From assembly GCA_002794775.1 (NCBI GenBank), contig NBAY01000003.1, positions 992,001 to 1,056,000 on the forward strand: a DNA stretch of 64,000 nt, read 5' to 3'. The notes beneath the pieces are model-generated. The model was given only the letters and a program-made list of their open reading frames with translations. It did not search any database and was not told where the DNA came from. Both the position numbers and the translations under genes were made by a program. Below, in pieces: positions 1 to 10,300 of the stretch. The DNA is from Porodaedalea pini. Its lineage: Eukaryota; Basidiomycota; Agaricomycetes; Hymenochaetales; Hymenochaetaceae. How positions within the stretch are numbered: position 1 is the stretch's first letter; each line of letters begins with the position of its first letter.

Positions 1-921
1 CATGCGACTAGTCTCCCTCTTTCAGCCTATCATGGATCGTATAAGCTGACCAATGAAAATGCAGACCAATGAGCAGATCGATTAGCAGAATGAAGATGAA
101 ATTTGCCATCGGAGATAGCGAGATGATGGTGCAAACACTGCAAGTACTAGTTGAACTTGAAGGGTCACGGAACTGAAACTGAACGAGAAGGCCACTAGCG
201 GACGACACAAGGCTGCGTTCTGGCGCGTCATTGGCCGGCGGCGGACGGATGCGACTGGCCATGGCGAGATTAATTATGCTATCCAAAGCAGATAGCACGA
301 AGATCAATCAACCGCGCGATCTTGGCTCATTCTAGTGTTTTCCTCTTTCTTTCTCTTTCACTTTCTCTGCAATCTGGGTTCTGGTGCGAGATCTACAATA
401 GAACCCGGAGCTTGCTTAGAATGCTGGCGATGGTGATCGCAGCTGCAGGAAGCGCAGACCTCTTCCTATTGCTGTATCACAGGCGTTAGGATCCCCCCGA
501 GTTCGCCATACTCCGCTGACATCGGGTAGTCATCATCCACTCATTGCTCCCGGGTGCTATCCCGTCGTTGAGATGGTGAGAAGATATGTATCACTATATA
601 TTCTGAGCTACATAGATAGGTGTGTATACTGCTAAGATTATAGATAATCGTCCAACGCCTGCGTCGAGTACTACAGTGGCGTTCAAAGTCCACGCGGAAT
701 AAGTAGGTGGCACGTACAAGAAAAGATGCTGGCTGCAAAGCAGGTGCAGAGTACAGAAACTATTAGAAATATAACGCGTAACTATGGCAAGCAGAAAGAA
801 ATATGTGTGCGAAGTGCAGTGTCTACGGCGTGAATTGTCTGATGAATTAAGTGAGAAACAAAAAGAGTCCAAAATGTCCTTCACGGGGAAAGTGCGGTCA
901 ATGCAGGCGGCTGACTGGATG
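1..921. other. Intergenic, no supported gene
   Basis: No recognisable coding region. The longest open frame (minus strand, 8-307, 99 codons) has one hydrophobic stretch but no family resemblance that I can see and no clear splice partners. Positions 600-921 are probably the 3' untranslated region and downstream flank of the minus-strand transcription factor whose stop is at 922. Confidence 0.5.
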
Positions 922-3783
922 TCATGGGGTAACGTAGAACTGGTTCGCGCTGTAATTGACGTGATACGGCCCACCCTTGTCCGACGCCAAAGAACCGCTC
1001 CCAGTCCCATCAACCGCTCCCCGGGCCGAGCCGGGCGGGGAAACAGTGAAGAGCGCCGTCCCGCTCGAGTCGAAATACGTGTCTTGGTACGTGACCGACG
1101 AACTCGACATCCCGGCCGACGACCGCGGAGGCGTGAAATCATGAGGCGACCGCGGCGGCGAGGCCGATGCGTCCGGGACGATCGAGTACGCGAATGTATC
1201 CATATCCGCCATCGCTTGTTGGTAGTACATCGGCTCGTTGACCGGAGGTGCAAATAGCAGCGTCTCGATTGCCTCGACCTTCTGTGAAGCATGGACGAAC
1301 GGGGGCGAGCCAGAAGACGAGCGGTGCGAGCGTGTGCCGTAAGATGAGTTATTCGATATCACAGTCCAACCATCCTCGGTCACAGCAGTATTTGGCGCCG
1401 AATCATGCAACGTGCCCGACGCGTGTGCAATCAGCAGAGGCGGTGGTGGATGTCGCATGCGGTTCTCGGATGGCGTCGAGTTCAAGCTAGTGAATGGAGA
1501 AGGTCCCGAGGACGAGTCGTGCTGCGGCGGATTGCTTCGCCGAAGCTCCCCGTCTTCTCTTCTTAGACTATCCGCGGTCATGCGCTGCTCCCAAACCATC
1601 TTGAGTGTATGTTCGCGCTCCTCGCTCTTCGAAAACGCCCAACGCATGTCACGAAGCGCCTGGAGACATGTATTTACTTCCTCTTCAGTTCCAGTGTCTC
1701 CCGCGAGCAGAACTCCTGCAAAAAAACAGCCATCCCGCACGAGTGATGCATCATATTCAAAGAATGAGCTGCCGAGATGCCTGCGGACGATGGCGATGAC
1801 AAGGCGGGCAAATTGTTGACATCTGGCATCTGCAACCGTATGCAGCTGAGCGACCTGAGTGAGCCGGGGAGAGCGAGAGATGCTCCCATCCGAAAGAAAA
1901 GCAGTTTCAACAGAGTTAGAGCAACTGACTAGTCGCTGCTTGAGAGCCTCCCGAATAACGTTGACTGAATGTGAAGGTAAGTCAACTACGTAGAGCATAT
2001 GCAAGAGAAAGGAACGCACAGCACTCAAATATTAGAATCTTAAGAATAGAAACATATCAGTTAAACTAGCTATCAAAGTAGAAGGAAAAGCTATCGCGCA
2101 CCTGCCATCCGTTCACAAACCTCTCCACCTCCTGCGGCTGGAGGAAGTCCCCAGCTCCGAGATGGCGCAATGCTTCGAGATCCTCCCAGGCGCGTGCGAG
2201 GGAATTCCACGCATCGTGAAGACGGACCGCATCGATATCATCGGACTGACGTGCCTTCGGCCCAGTCAAAGCAGTGTGCACTTGCCGACAGATCGTCGAG
2301 AGTCGGAGCGGGATCTTCGCGTAGCGGTACGCAAATGTGAAGCTCATCGCTGATTGCGGAACATGTGTACTAATTGACGGAAGCGTCGCCTGGAATGCGT
2401 TGAGGTCGTCCTCCGATCTTGAAGGTGAATTTTTGATAAGAACCATACGAAGACAAAGTAAGATATTAGAGGACGTACAATAATAAGCGTCCCCCTCGGA
2501 GACCGGTAGTAATGCCCTCGTGAACGTGCGCATACCAGAATATGCGGGCCCGTACAGTAGCATCTACGTACTCGCCTTGACCGCTGTTAACGGAAGTGAC
2601 AGACGCCAGACTACACAAGGTATAGACCTGGTTAATCGCCGCCTCATACATAGCGAGTCTTTCCATTGGCGGCTGCACATCTGAATAAAGAACGCACTTA
2701 GCCAGGAAGATACGAAGTCAATGAGATACTCACCCTCCGTCAGGGGCATGACGAGCAATAAGACGCGCACACCGTCCCCTATGAGAAAGGAAGCACAATC
2801 AGATAAATTTACATATGAAAGCGAAGCAGCTCACATGTTGGCTTCCTCAGCAGGCCGTGTACGTCGATAAGCTGTAAGAGCTCTCGAGCCATCATACCAG
2901 CGCGTTCTTTCCTTATTCGCGTGGCCTGCAGTCCGACGTGAGGTTCGGGTTCGCCCGCCTCGTTCACCCCGAAACTCGCGGCCCAAGCTGTGATGACCAT
3001 GCAGAGCAGCTGGCCTATGCTTCCCAGGGCGTCCGGGGTGCCGTTGTGCGCCTCGAAAAACCTCCAGGAAAATTCGAGGGGGTCAATGATCGGACCTACA
3101 TTACAAGGGTCAGGAACCGGTTCAGTGGGCGCCGGAGTCAGGACCGCTGCGCGGGCATTGAAGATAAAGACGTACGTTGTGTAAGGAACGCTTGGAAAAA
3201 TGGCGACGAGAGAAATTCAGGTCGGAGTCTTGGTATACAGCTTGATTGGGGGAGGCCGATGTTCGGAGACATGTATCTTCGTTCATCATCAATAGCAGAT
3301 TTTCCATATACCGCTCTAGGATAAATTCAGCACGCCATCAAATGAGCTGCAAAATAAAACACGCACTCGACCTGCTGTAATCGGCGACCACGGCGCAGGA
3401 GTTTGACGGCCTTGACTTCCGCAAATTCGTCTCTAAATAGAAGTAATCGTGAAGAAATGCCACGTATTAAATCAGATGAGCATCATACACGCATTTGAGG
3501 CCTCGTTCTTGACAGTTGGAGCAGGAGGAAAGACCCGCCGACGGATTCGCAGCCTGCAGGTCTTTGAGGTCGCACCGCACTCTAACGGCGCCAAAAGAGA
3601 AATATTAATTAATATTATATTGGAGTAGATGCTGAAGCGTGTATCTCACCTGCGCATTCGACAAGCCCCACACGCGCTGAACTGCTGCCTAGAAGACTTT
3701 GGGTGGGAGGATGTCCGACGTGCCGAGGCTAGTGAAGAGTTAGCATGAGGCTCGAAAAGAGGAGAAGAAAGGGAGGGGGGCAT
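922..3783 (-). CDS. Zn2Cys6 (Gal4-type) fungal transcription factor
   Basis: Probable nuclear DNA-binding regulator. Near the N-terminus a split binuclear zinc cluster is visible: CGACRMRRVRC ends exon 1 and opens exon 2, and CSNCQERGLKC closes it after 16 residues, giving C-x2-C-x6-C-x16-C-x2-C-x6-C. It is followed by the basic linker DEFAEVKAVKLLRRGRR typical of a basidiomycete subfamily. Middle exons carry fungal-TF middle-homology blocks, for example FLTQRPIIDPLEFSWRFFEA, ELLQLIDVHGLLRKPT and ERLAMYEAAINQVYTLCSLA. The last exon (922 to about 1985) is a long Ser/Pro-rich tail. The start at 3783 is the Met (MPPSLSSP) closest to the zinc cluster; an in-frame upstream Met at 4050 would add 89 low-complexity residues. 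At least seven introns interrupt it. The target genes cannot be inferred. Confidence 0.85.
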
Positions 3784-4598
3784 CCGGGTGCTGACGGAGA
3801 GTACGAGTACTGACGTCGTGCAGAGTCGGATTTGGAGGCCATAGAGAGTTGTTCGTGTGCGCAGAGGGTGCGAGGTGGATATGGACGGGACTTTTGACGA
3901 GAGCGGGGAGAAGGAGGGCGGGAGAAGGACGGGAAGTCGAGGCGGGTGAAGGGAGGTATGTTCGAGGACGGGCAGCTGTTTCAAGCAGTATTTATAGAAG
4001 AAATTAAAAAGTATAAGTAGAGAATGTGGGTGCTTCGATGGATTTTCCACGAGGAAGGAAGGACGTCAGCTTGAATATTGTCGATAGCGGATTTGGAGTA
4101 TCGACGATGATCACAGATCAGCACCGACACATGCTTCGATGCTAGCATGCAGCCGGGCTGGAAACAGAATCGGCCGGGAAACAAAATAATAATGATACTA
4201 GACACCCAAGGTGGGATGTGATTGTACCTTCGGCCTTCGACTTCCCTGCGCTACGCTGCGTGCGGTGAGCAGCGCATTGAGATGATCTAAAGTGAGAAAT
4301 CAGCTCTTCCCGATCGAGGCTCCTGCGCCTCCCTCCGAGTCGGCGGAGCCAAGAAACGGGCCACACCCTGAGAACGCTAATTCCGAGCCTCGACAGATAC
4401 CCACGCCCAAACCTTGATCCCTCAACACGTAATTTCGCGTGACGCGTTACATAAGCGCCCGTTCCAAAATTCATTTTCTAGTTTTTTTCAGTGCTCGCCG
4501 CAGATCTCTCTAGCGATCTTCTCGATTCCTTCCCTGCCTCGAGCCAGATCCACTCCCAACCTAACTATATACAAACACGTCCACACCGCCTACCCTTC
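3784..4598. other. Intergenic: TF promoter and NOP16 3' flank
   Basis: This 815 bp stretch lies between two minus-strand genes. It should hold the promoter and 5' leader of the Zn2Cys6 gene (right of 3783) and the 3' untranslated region of NOP16 (left of 4599). Open frames here (for example minus 4142-4474) are low-complexity Arg/Ser-rich and look like chance frames. I found no clear TATA element. Confidence 0.5.
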
Positions 4599-5798
4599 TC
4601 AGCATCCAAGTCCCGGGCCCATTTTCGCTTTTTCGATCGCCCTTTTCAGCTCCCCCGCCGAGTACTGATTCACGTTCCTCTTCCTATCCCTCGACATCGC
4701 CTGGTAATCCGCGCCGTATGTCTCCACCAATCGAGATAGGTACTTGGTCTCGGCCCTCGACGACGTCCTCGCCTGTCTACTTCCTCCTTTCGACGCCTCC
4801 TCGAGAGCTAAAATAACAGCGTACTGTCAGCCAGCAATCTAAACAGTAGATACGCATAACGCATCCGGCCATCCCCGGCGCCAACACCCAATTTAACCTC
4901 GTTTATGGCAAGTTCGAAGATACGCACCTCGAAGCACTTCCTTCGCGCCTTCCTTCTCCGCATCTTCTTCTTTCTCGTTGTTCCCTAGAAGCCACCCTGA
5001 CCCGGGAGGGACGCCCATTCTCTCAGGCTGTCCGGCCAAGCTCCCAATTTCAATATCCTCCATTGCCTTGTCCTTGGCCGCCTCTTCCCCGCCAGACATC
5101 TCTTCTTCCGCAAGCACCACGTCCACGACGGCGCCAGACTCGTCGCGTATTATTCTCCCAAACCCACGCGGGAGCTTCCCAGTCCTCGTCTGTTCAGTTG
5201 AAGAATGTCTTCCTGAGCGCTCCGCCGTCTCTACCGCACCCGACCTGCCTTGTTCGGGGCTAGCGTCGGTGTTTTGGCGGCCCTGTGCAACGTGCGGATG
5301 CGTGATGTCTCGTCCGCCTGAATCGGTCGGGTTTAACGAATGCGCTAACCCGAGTGCAGCGTAACTTCAGATAGACATGAAACAATGCACAGGAAATGTC
5401 AGCACAGCACGCATGGACGAAAGCCAAAACTAGAGTGACAGAATCAGATAGAAGAGCAAAATGCTAGGAGACGCGGTACATAAAAAAAAAAAGTGACAAC
5501 CGATATCCGAACATGAAACGTTCGACAATGCAGATCAGACATACTTTTGTCGAACAGTCTTGTGTTTGTCCCAAGCATCTTGGAGCACTTTAGGTCCGTT
5601 GATTGCTGCGAACACGGAAAGAACAGATGTGTCAGTCAAGCATATGTAACGTTGCCGAAAATTTCAATGGATATATGAAGGCAACGAGAAGAAACACACA
5701 CGGGGTTGCTTCTTCAAAAGTTTGTTCGCTCTCCTCGATTGCTTCACGGGTTTGTGTGACGATGACCGCACCTTCCGACGTTGCCGCGGGTTCGCCAT
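4599..5798 (-). CDS. NOP16: Ribosome biogenesis protein Nop16
   Basis: Nucleolar protein needed for assembly of the 60S ribosomal subunit. Exons 5798-5702, 5605-5545, 5364-4928 and 4807-4599 join in frame to 804 nt, a 267-residue protein. It opens with the basic segment MANPRQRRKVRSSSHKPV, continues with GPKVLQDAWDKHKTVRQNYA, where VRQNYAALGL is the family core, and has an acidic Glu/Lys/Asp-rich centre. It ends with the conserved C-terminal block around LVETYGADYQAMSRDRKRN, then NQYSAGELKRAIEKAK. Length and order fit the Nop16 family. The introns are 96, 180 and 120 nt. The start is the only Met before the basic N-terminus. Its 5' end faces the plus-strand gene at about 6.1-7.0 kb. Confidence 0.93.
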
Positions 5799-6533
5799 CA
5801 GTCCTCAATCTTCGTGAGATCGGCGATGTCGTTGTTGCACAGAGCTTGTTCCTCAATGTGCAACTGACCTGCTGATAAGACTTAGTGAAAGAACCGAGAA
5901 GTGGTCGGCAAGGTATAACGCTGAATCGAAGGCTGTCGGATACACATGAGATCACGATGGTGTATCACCTCTGCAAGTAGCGCACACCTTTCTTGTAGCT
6001 CAGGAGCAGGGTCGAGACAGACGTTCTGCGAGCGTCTTCTGAGTCGTTTGACTGTCAAGACACAGCCCAGACAGTAGAATGATTGCCGCCGAATACTTTC
6101 AAATACCACAAAGTCCTTCTAAGACGGATGAGAGCAAGAAAGAGAGACGAGATGTCGCCGCTGCTACTACGTAGTACTGTAGCTGCGTCAGAGGCAAGTG
6201 CGGATATGTCCCGAAAAGAATTTCTAATAGCGTGAGAAACTTGGCATGGACGCGTCTCACAGCGCGTCGCGTCTCTTGACAAACAGGTCCCGGATCCCAA
6301 CTTACCGTTTCAATACCAACACCGCGTCAAAACTCGTTCCGGACGTATCGGAGCGAGCACCCAGTCCTCATGGCTCGCACAGCTACTGTATGTATTTGTC
6401 TGTCATGAAATAATACTTCAGAGTCAATGCAATCCCTGGTCATAGGCGCAGGTATGGACGAGGCATATCCGAGGTATTTCATCATCAATGGTCTCTGCGT
6501 GCTCGATATCCTTGAGCCGCGGCTGAATCTCAT
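5799..6533. other. NOP16 upstream region; possible 5' exons of the next gene
   Basis: The region holds the NOP16 promoter and probably the 5' exons of the plus-strand gene ending at 7005. A candidate plus-strand exon begins at ATG 6079 (MIAAEYFQIPQSPSKTDE). A GTAGTA donor there can be joined to CACAG near 6260 and stays open to about 6390. I could not join that to the downstream exons without a stop, so it is not annotated as coding. Confidence 0.35.
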
Positions 6534-7005
6534 ATGAAAGGAGCGGATCTCAAGTACAACGATGAAACGAAAGCGAGGAATGCTCACAGATTTTCGAGGG
6601 GTGCCACCCACTTCAAATCCGAGTCGTCTCTCTCAGAGGACGTGAAGAAGGGGATAGACACGTTCTTTTACGTCGTACGCGTATCTGTCCATCTGATATC
6701 CCTCTCGACTCACCAATACAATTTCATCGCAGACGTTTCCTTCCCTCTCGCCTGTGCATTGCCGCGTAATTATACGAGAAATGCTCGCATTCCTCCAGGC
6801 CTGCATTGAAGACCCGAAGACAGTTCAAGTTCTCTCAGGCATTCAACAAGGTCGCGCGCTTCCTGCTTGCACTTACTTCCTTGACTGGGTAGCTACGCAA
6901 GTCAACGATACTTACGAACTCCGCCGCGCAGTCGTGGCCCTGGAGCGTGCTATGAAGGACAATAACCATCATATTTCTCCTGGCTCCTTTGCGTCGTCGG
7001 ACTAA
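6534..7005 (+). CDS. Unrecognised protein, 3' exons (5' end unresolved)
   Basis: Two exons are supported: one open from at least 6534 to 6674, and 6733-7005. They are joined by a 58-nt intron (GTACGC to CATCGCAG). The joined reading is in phase across the junction (DTFFYV then TFPSLSPVHCRVIIREML) and ends with a TAA at 7003-7005. The visible part is about 137 residues; the C-terminal half looks helical (LPACTYFLDWVATQVNDTYE, RRAVVALERAMKDNN). I recognise no family. The true start is probably further upstream, perhaps at ATG 6079, but the intermediate splice junctions could not be placed. It could also be a damaged gene. Confidence 0.5.
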
Positions 7006-7595
7006 ACTCTGGCTCTCACTATGCAACTCGATCCGCTTTTTCGACACGACCTCAACCAAAATGTACTATCGTACCCATCGTTTGCTCCCTCCAAGTCAAA
7101 AACTCTTCTGTATTGCTGCTCTTCTTTTATTCTCCGAAGCATGTATCCATCTGCCTGGCCCGCATTGATCCCATCGTCTCCACCTTCATTGCACCCCAAA
7201 ACTCCCATTCACATGCTGCAACACGCGTGTTCCAAAATTTTGCTCTGGCCTGCTCGGTCATTCGTGCGCTGCTTACGGCCCGTTTGCTCATTCTTTTCCC
7301 ATATTCAGTCTCTGCTTCGTTCTGTATCAAAATGACACCCAGTTCGGAATCATTCACGCAGTGTATATAGCATATAGTACGATGGAATGATTGACAAATA
7401 CATGCCCTGGTCTATAGGGCTATATTAGCCAACTCGCATCTTCTCATTCTTCGATGAAAGAGAGGGCAAATGCGCGATCAAAAACTTTGGTCTCCGCGGA
7501 ATCTCCGGCGTGAGAACGCGAAGTAGCCGGCACCACCCGAATGATAGCTGTGCGCGCCCCGACAGCCAAACTTCACCTCGACTTCCTCGTAAACC
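7006..7595. other. Intergenic: 3' flank and QCR10 promoter
   Basis: About 590 bp between two plus-strand genes. The open frames in 7021-7370 overlap each other on both strands and have no recognisable content. This is presumably the 3' untranslated region of the upstream gene and the promoter of QCR10. No TATA box stands out. Confidence 0.45.
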
Positions 7596-8354
7596 ATGTC
7601 GCGCGTTGTGTACCAGCCGAGTTCCCCGTTCACTCTTTCCGTAAGCTTTTCTGTCCTATTTGTCGCCTCGTGCGCATCTGATAGGTCAAACTTTTGTCTG
7701 TGCTCGGCGTCTGACTGCTTGAACTTTCGTTGGCTCTTCATGAACTTTCTTCTCTCGTGCACTGCATCGCTGTCGTGAACCTCCGACCGCCTACTGGGGT
7801 GCCTCCGTTTAATCCGTCGAACACTATCCGCACCGGCTGTGTGCCACAACTGATTGCGGTTGGTGTTCGACGTGCATTAGCCCATCAAGAGATGGGTGCC
7901 TAGCATGAGTATTTGGAGCATCGGAGCAGGGACGGCAGCGTTATTTGTGAGTCGTCGAAGCTTGTCCTTCAGATACGCTGTTTCGGTACTGACGAGAAGT
8001 CCGTCTTTGCGCGTCCCCCCCCCCCCCTCTTCTTTTTGTGTTGCACTTCTTCTGTACATTTTTTATTGCACGCGTTCTCATATATTCGCCTCTGCTGCGG
8101 ATTTTCGATCCCTTCGCCTTCGTCGCTGTTTTCGATGCGCCGTCGATACAGCTTCTCTCGGTCACCCCGATTGTAAAAAGGACCTTCTTGGTGAAGGTGC
8201 CGGTGGTAAGGAAGTATTCAACTCTCAGATGCGATCGCCACTAAAGTTTGCTTTCCCACATGCTTCCCTTCACTGGCCTTTGCGTCGGCCTCCTTACGAG
8301 CAGCTCGGCAGCTACTACGAGGACAAGACCCCCGCGTCGGACAAGCCCTTCTAA
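7596..8354 (+). CDS. QCR10: Cytochrome bc1 complex subunit 10 (Qcr10)
   Basis: Small supernumerary subunit of respiratory complex III in the mitochondrial inner membrane, with one transmembrane helix. Four exons, 7596-7640, 7881-7946, 8152-8205 and 8304-8354, are all phase 0 and give 71 residues. The protein starts MSRVVYQPSSPFTLS and continues PIKRWVPSMSIWSIGAGTAA. Its single membrane segment runs about residues 27-43, and it ends LGSYYEDKTPASDKPF, the fungal Qcr10 signature (yeast has a related EDHTPPEDKP tail). It is easy to miss because the longest coding exon is only 66 nt. Intron 2 contains a run of about 14 C residues near 8017-8030. It is convergent with the HAD hydrolase gene, with 180 bp between the stops. 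Confidence 0.9.
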
Positions 8355-8534
8355 GCATAGACATGTAGACATTGTTGCAAATGCAAATTAGACTGGATTG
8401 CTCCCTTCTATCGCAGAGAAGTTGTTTTGGTACATCGGCAAGCCGTCCATACGATCCCGCCCGGGCATCTCGGAAAGTGCCTGCATAATGAAAGCAGGCG
8501 CAAGTTTAAAGGAAGAAAAAAAAGTACAAGGGTT

Positions 8535-10300
8535 TCAAAGTTTAGTCTCGGTCCTCGGACCCGTCAAATCAATCCCCAGCTCCTTCTCCAGCTCCCTAAT
8601 GGCCGTGAGACTTCCGCCGATAGGAACATCTGGTCGTTAATGTGTGTGTGTGATTCATTAACAACATGGGCAAAAAAGCAATCAAGAGAAATAAAGCGTT
8701 TTAATGACTTTGAGATAAGCCACCAGAGGTTATTGAGGCACCTACGTATTGTTTTCATACCCAGATCTCGTGCCACCTTAAGGTTCCTACGCGTGCAGAA
8801 CAGATCAGCATAGGAGATACAAACTCGACGGAGGTAAAGGGAGATTAGGCGCAAGAGGGAACGCCAGGAATTTCACAGACGACCACTAAGCCCATGATGC
8901 GATAATAAAGGCGCTCACTAACATTCCGAGGTCATCGAGGAACACACACTCGCTCGGCAGTACGCCGTTGCGTCTGCAAGCTAGAAGGTAGAACTCTGGA
9001 TCAGGTTTGCTATGCGTTTCCGAACCCACAAGATCAAAAGACAAAAAAAACCAGCACCGGATCGATATGAAATTAATTTATCAGTGAGGCCAAGAGCGAG
9101 GAGCAGAAGGAGGCCACGAACCGCATTCCTAAAGTACTCGAATCACAGAAATCGTCGAACAGAGCCAATAGCTTTGGAGGTGTCACTCCCTCGGTCCATC
9201 CGAGGAAGGCCCGTTCACTATCGGCACTGAAGTCGGGATAACGTTCCCGCGAAGACATAGACACAGCGCCGGGGCCTAAGATGGTCTCTTCTGCCTTCGA
9301 GTAGTTGTTCGTAAGAGCGATCACGCGCCATCGACTAACGGCTATGTGCACGAGAGAGTACTGTGAGTGGACGGATATGTAATGTATTTCTGGTGGATAA
9401 GAGACTTCTGAGCAAGTCGGTCGGGATAGTAGATCACCGTGAAGCTATGCTCTTAGAAGTCTCTACGAGTCTCGTTTGACACGCTTGCAGTGTACGTTAG
9501 AGTGCAGGGAACACATACCCCTGATGCGGCGGATGGCTTCGACCATCTTCTCGTCATAAACAGCGCCTTCACGCATCATGCGCCCAAACAACTGCAAAGG
9601 CAAAAATGAATTATTACAAGCAAGGGACGAGCTTTCCATGCAAAAGTAGCTGGGTGTATCCGAAGTAGAAGTTCCACTTACATCTCTGCCATCTATCTGG
9701 ATGTTCTCGGGTAATTTTGGACACGCTGAATGCGAAACGGACAGGTCAGTTGTTCTAAATCCCGCTGTACACTCGACAGAAGCAAATCGTGGAAAAGAGA
9801 GCCTTGTACCAGGGTTCAGGGCTAGTTACTTGCCTATATTACGAAGCTGACAATACTCGGCATACCACGCGTTGCACATGCACGTATCAGAGAGCTCGCG
9901 ACCAAACGCATCATAGAAGGGGAAGAGCGCGAGTTCACCGCGCTCAAAGCGCTGCCAGGCCCCGTGCTGGCCTCCGCGCGCTCTTGATCCGAGAGCCGAC
10001 AGCATATCAGCAGTACGGTAATTCAAAGAAAAGCACCAATGCGGAAAATATTAATATTGATGTTTCTCGAAGTAACACGCTTTAAGGCAGCTGCTGGGAA
10101 ACCTACATTGCACAATTGATGTAATTTCGCGGAAGCCCCTTCTCTTCCTCGAAGGCAGCAATAGCCAGCAAAGGGCTGCGAACTACCACGCCCCCAATCT
10201 AAGAGATGGGGCCCGTGAGCTAGGGGGAAATTTAAATAAATAAAAAACTAGAAAGATAGCTCACGTCAAAGATTACAGCTTTGAGATGCGAAGAAGGCAT
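8535..10300 (-). CDS. HAD-superfamily hydrolase (epoxide-hydrolase N-domain/ACAD10-like)
   Basis: Probable phosphatase or dehalogenase-type hydrolase of the haloacid dehalogenase superfamily; the substrate is unknown. It starts MPSSHLKAVIFD at 10300 and crosses an intron into IGGVVV, which gives the motif I nucleophile in an FDIGGV context. HGAWQRFERGEL and FGRELSD are typical of the soluble-epoxide-hydrolase N-domain-like group. WRVIALTNNYSK is motif II. KPDPEFYLLAC provides the motif III Lys, and VFLDDLGMNLKVARDLGMKT is motif IV. The C-terminus is PIGGSLTAIRELEKELGIDL followed by a short tail ending KL, with the TGA at 8535-8537. About seven introns interrupt it, one with a GC donor near 9832. 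The whole motif set is intact, so it is likely active. Confidence 0.88.

Noticed and set aside
784..1819. Plus-strand frames opposite the transcription factor tail
   Set aside because: Antisense to the Ser/Pro-rich last exon; Arg/Ser-rich composition is a mirror of that exon.
3090..3175. A possible 29-nt intron in the Zn2Cys6 gene
   Set aside because: Using the acceptor TGTAG further downstream gives an 80-nt intron in phase and restores the family block FLTQRPIIDPLEFSW.
4978..5364. Plus-strand 128-codon Ser/Pro-rich frame
   Set aside because: Antisense to NOP16 exon 3, whose family motifs are on the minus strand.
8017..8030. Long C homopolymer
   Set aside because: It sits inside intron 2 of QCR10 and does not affect the coding sequence.
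8639..8652. Short GT microsatellite
   Set aside because: Inside the last intron of the HAD gene; too short to be a feature.
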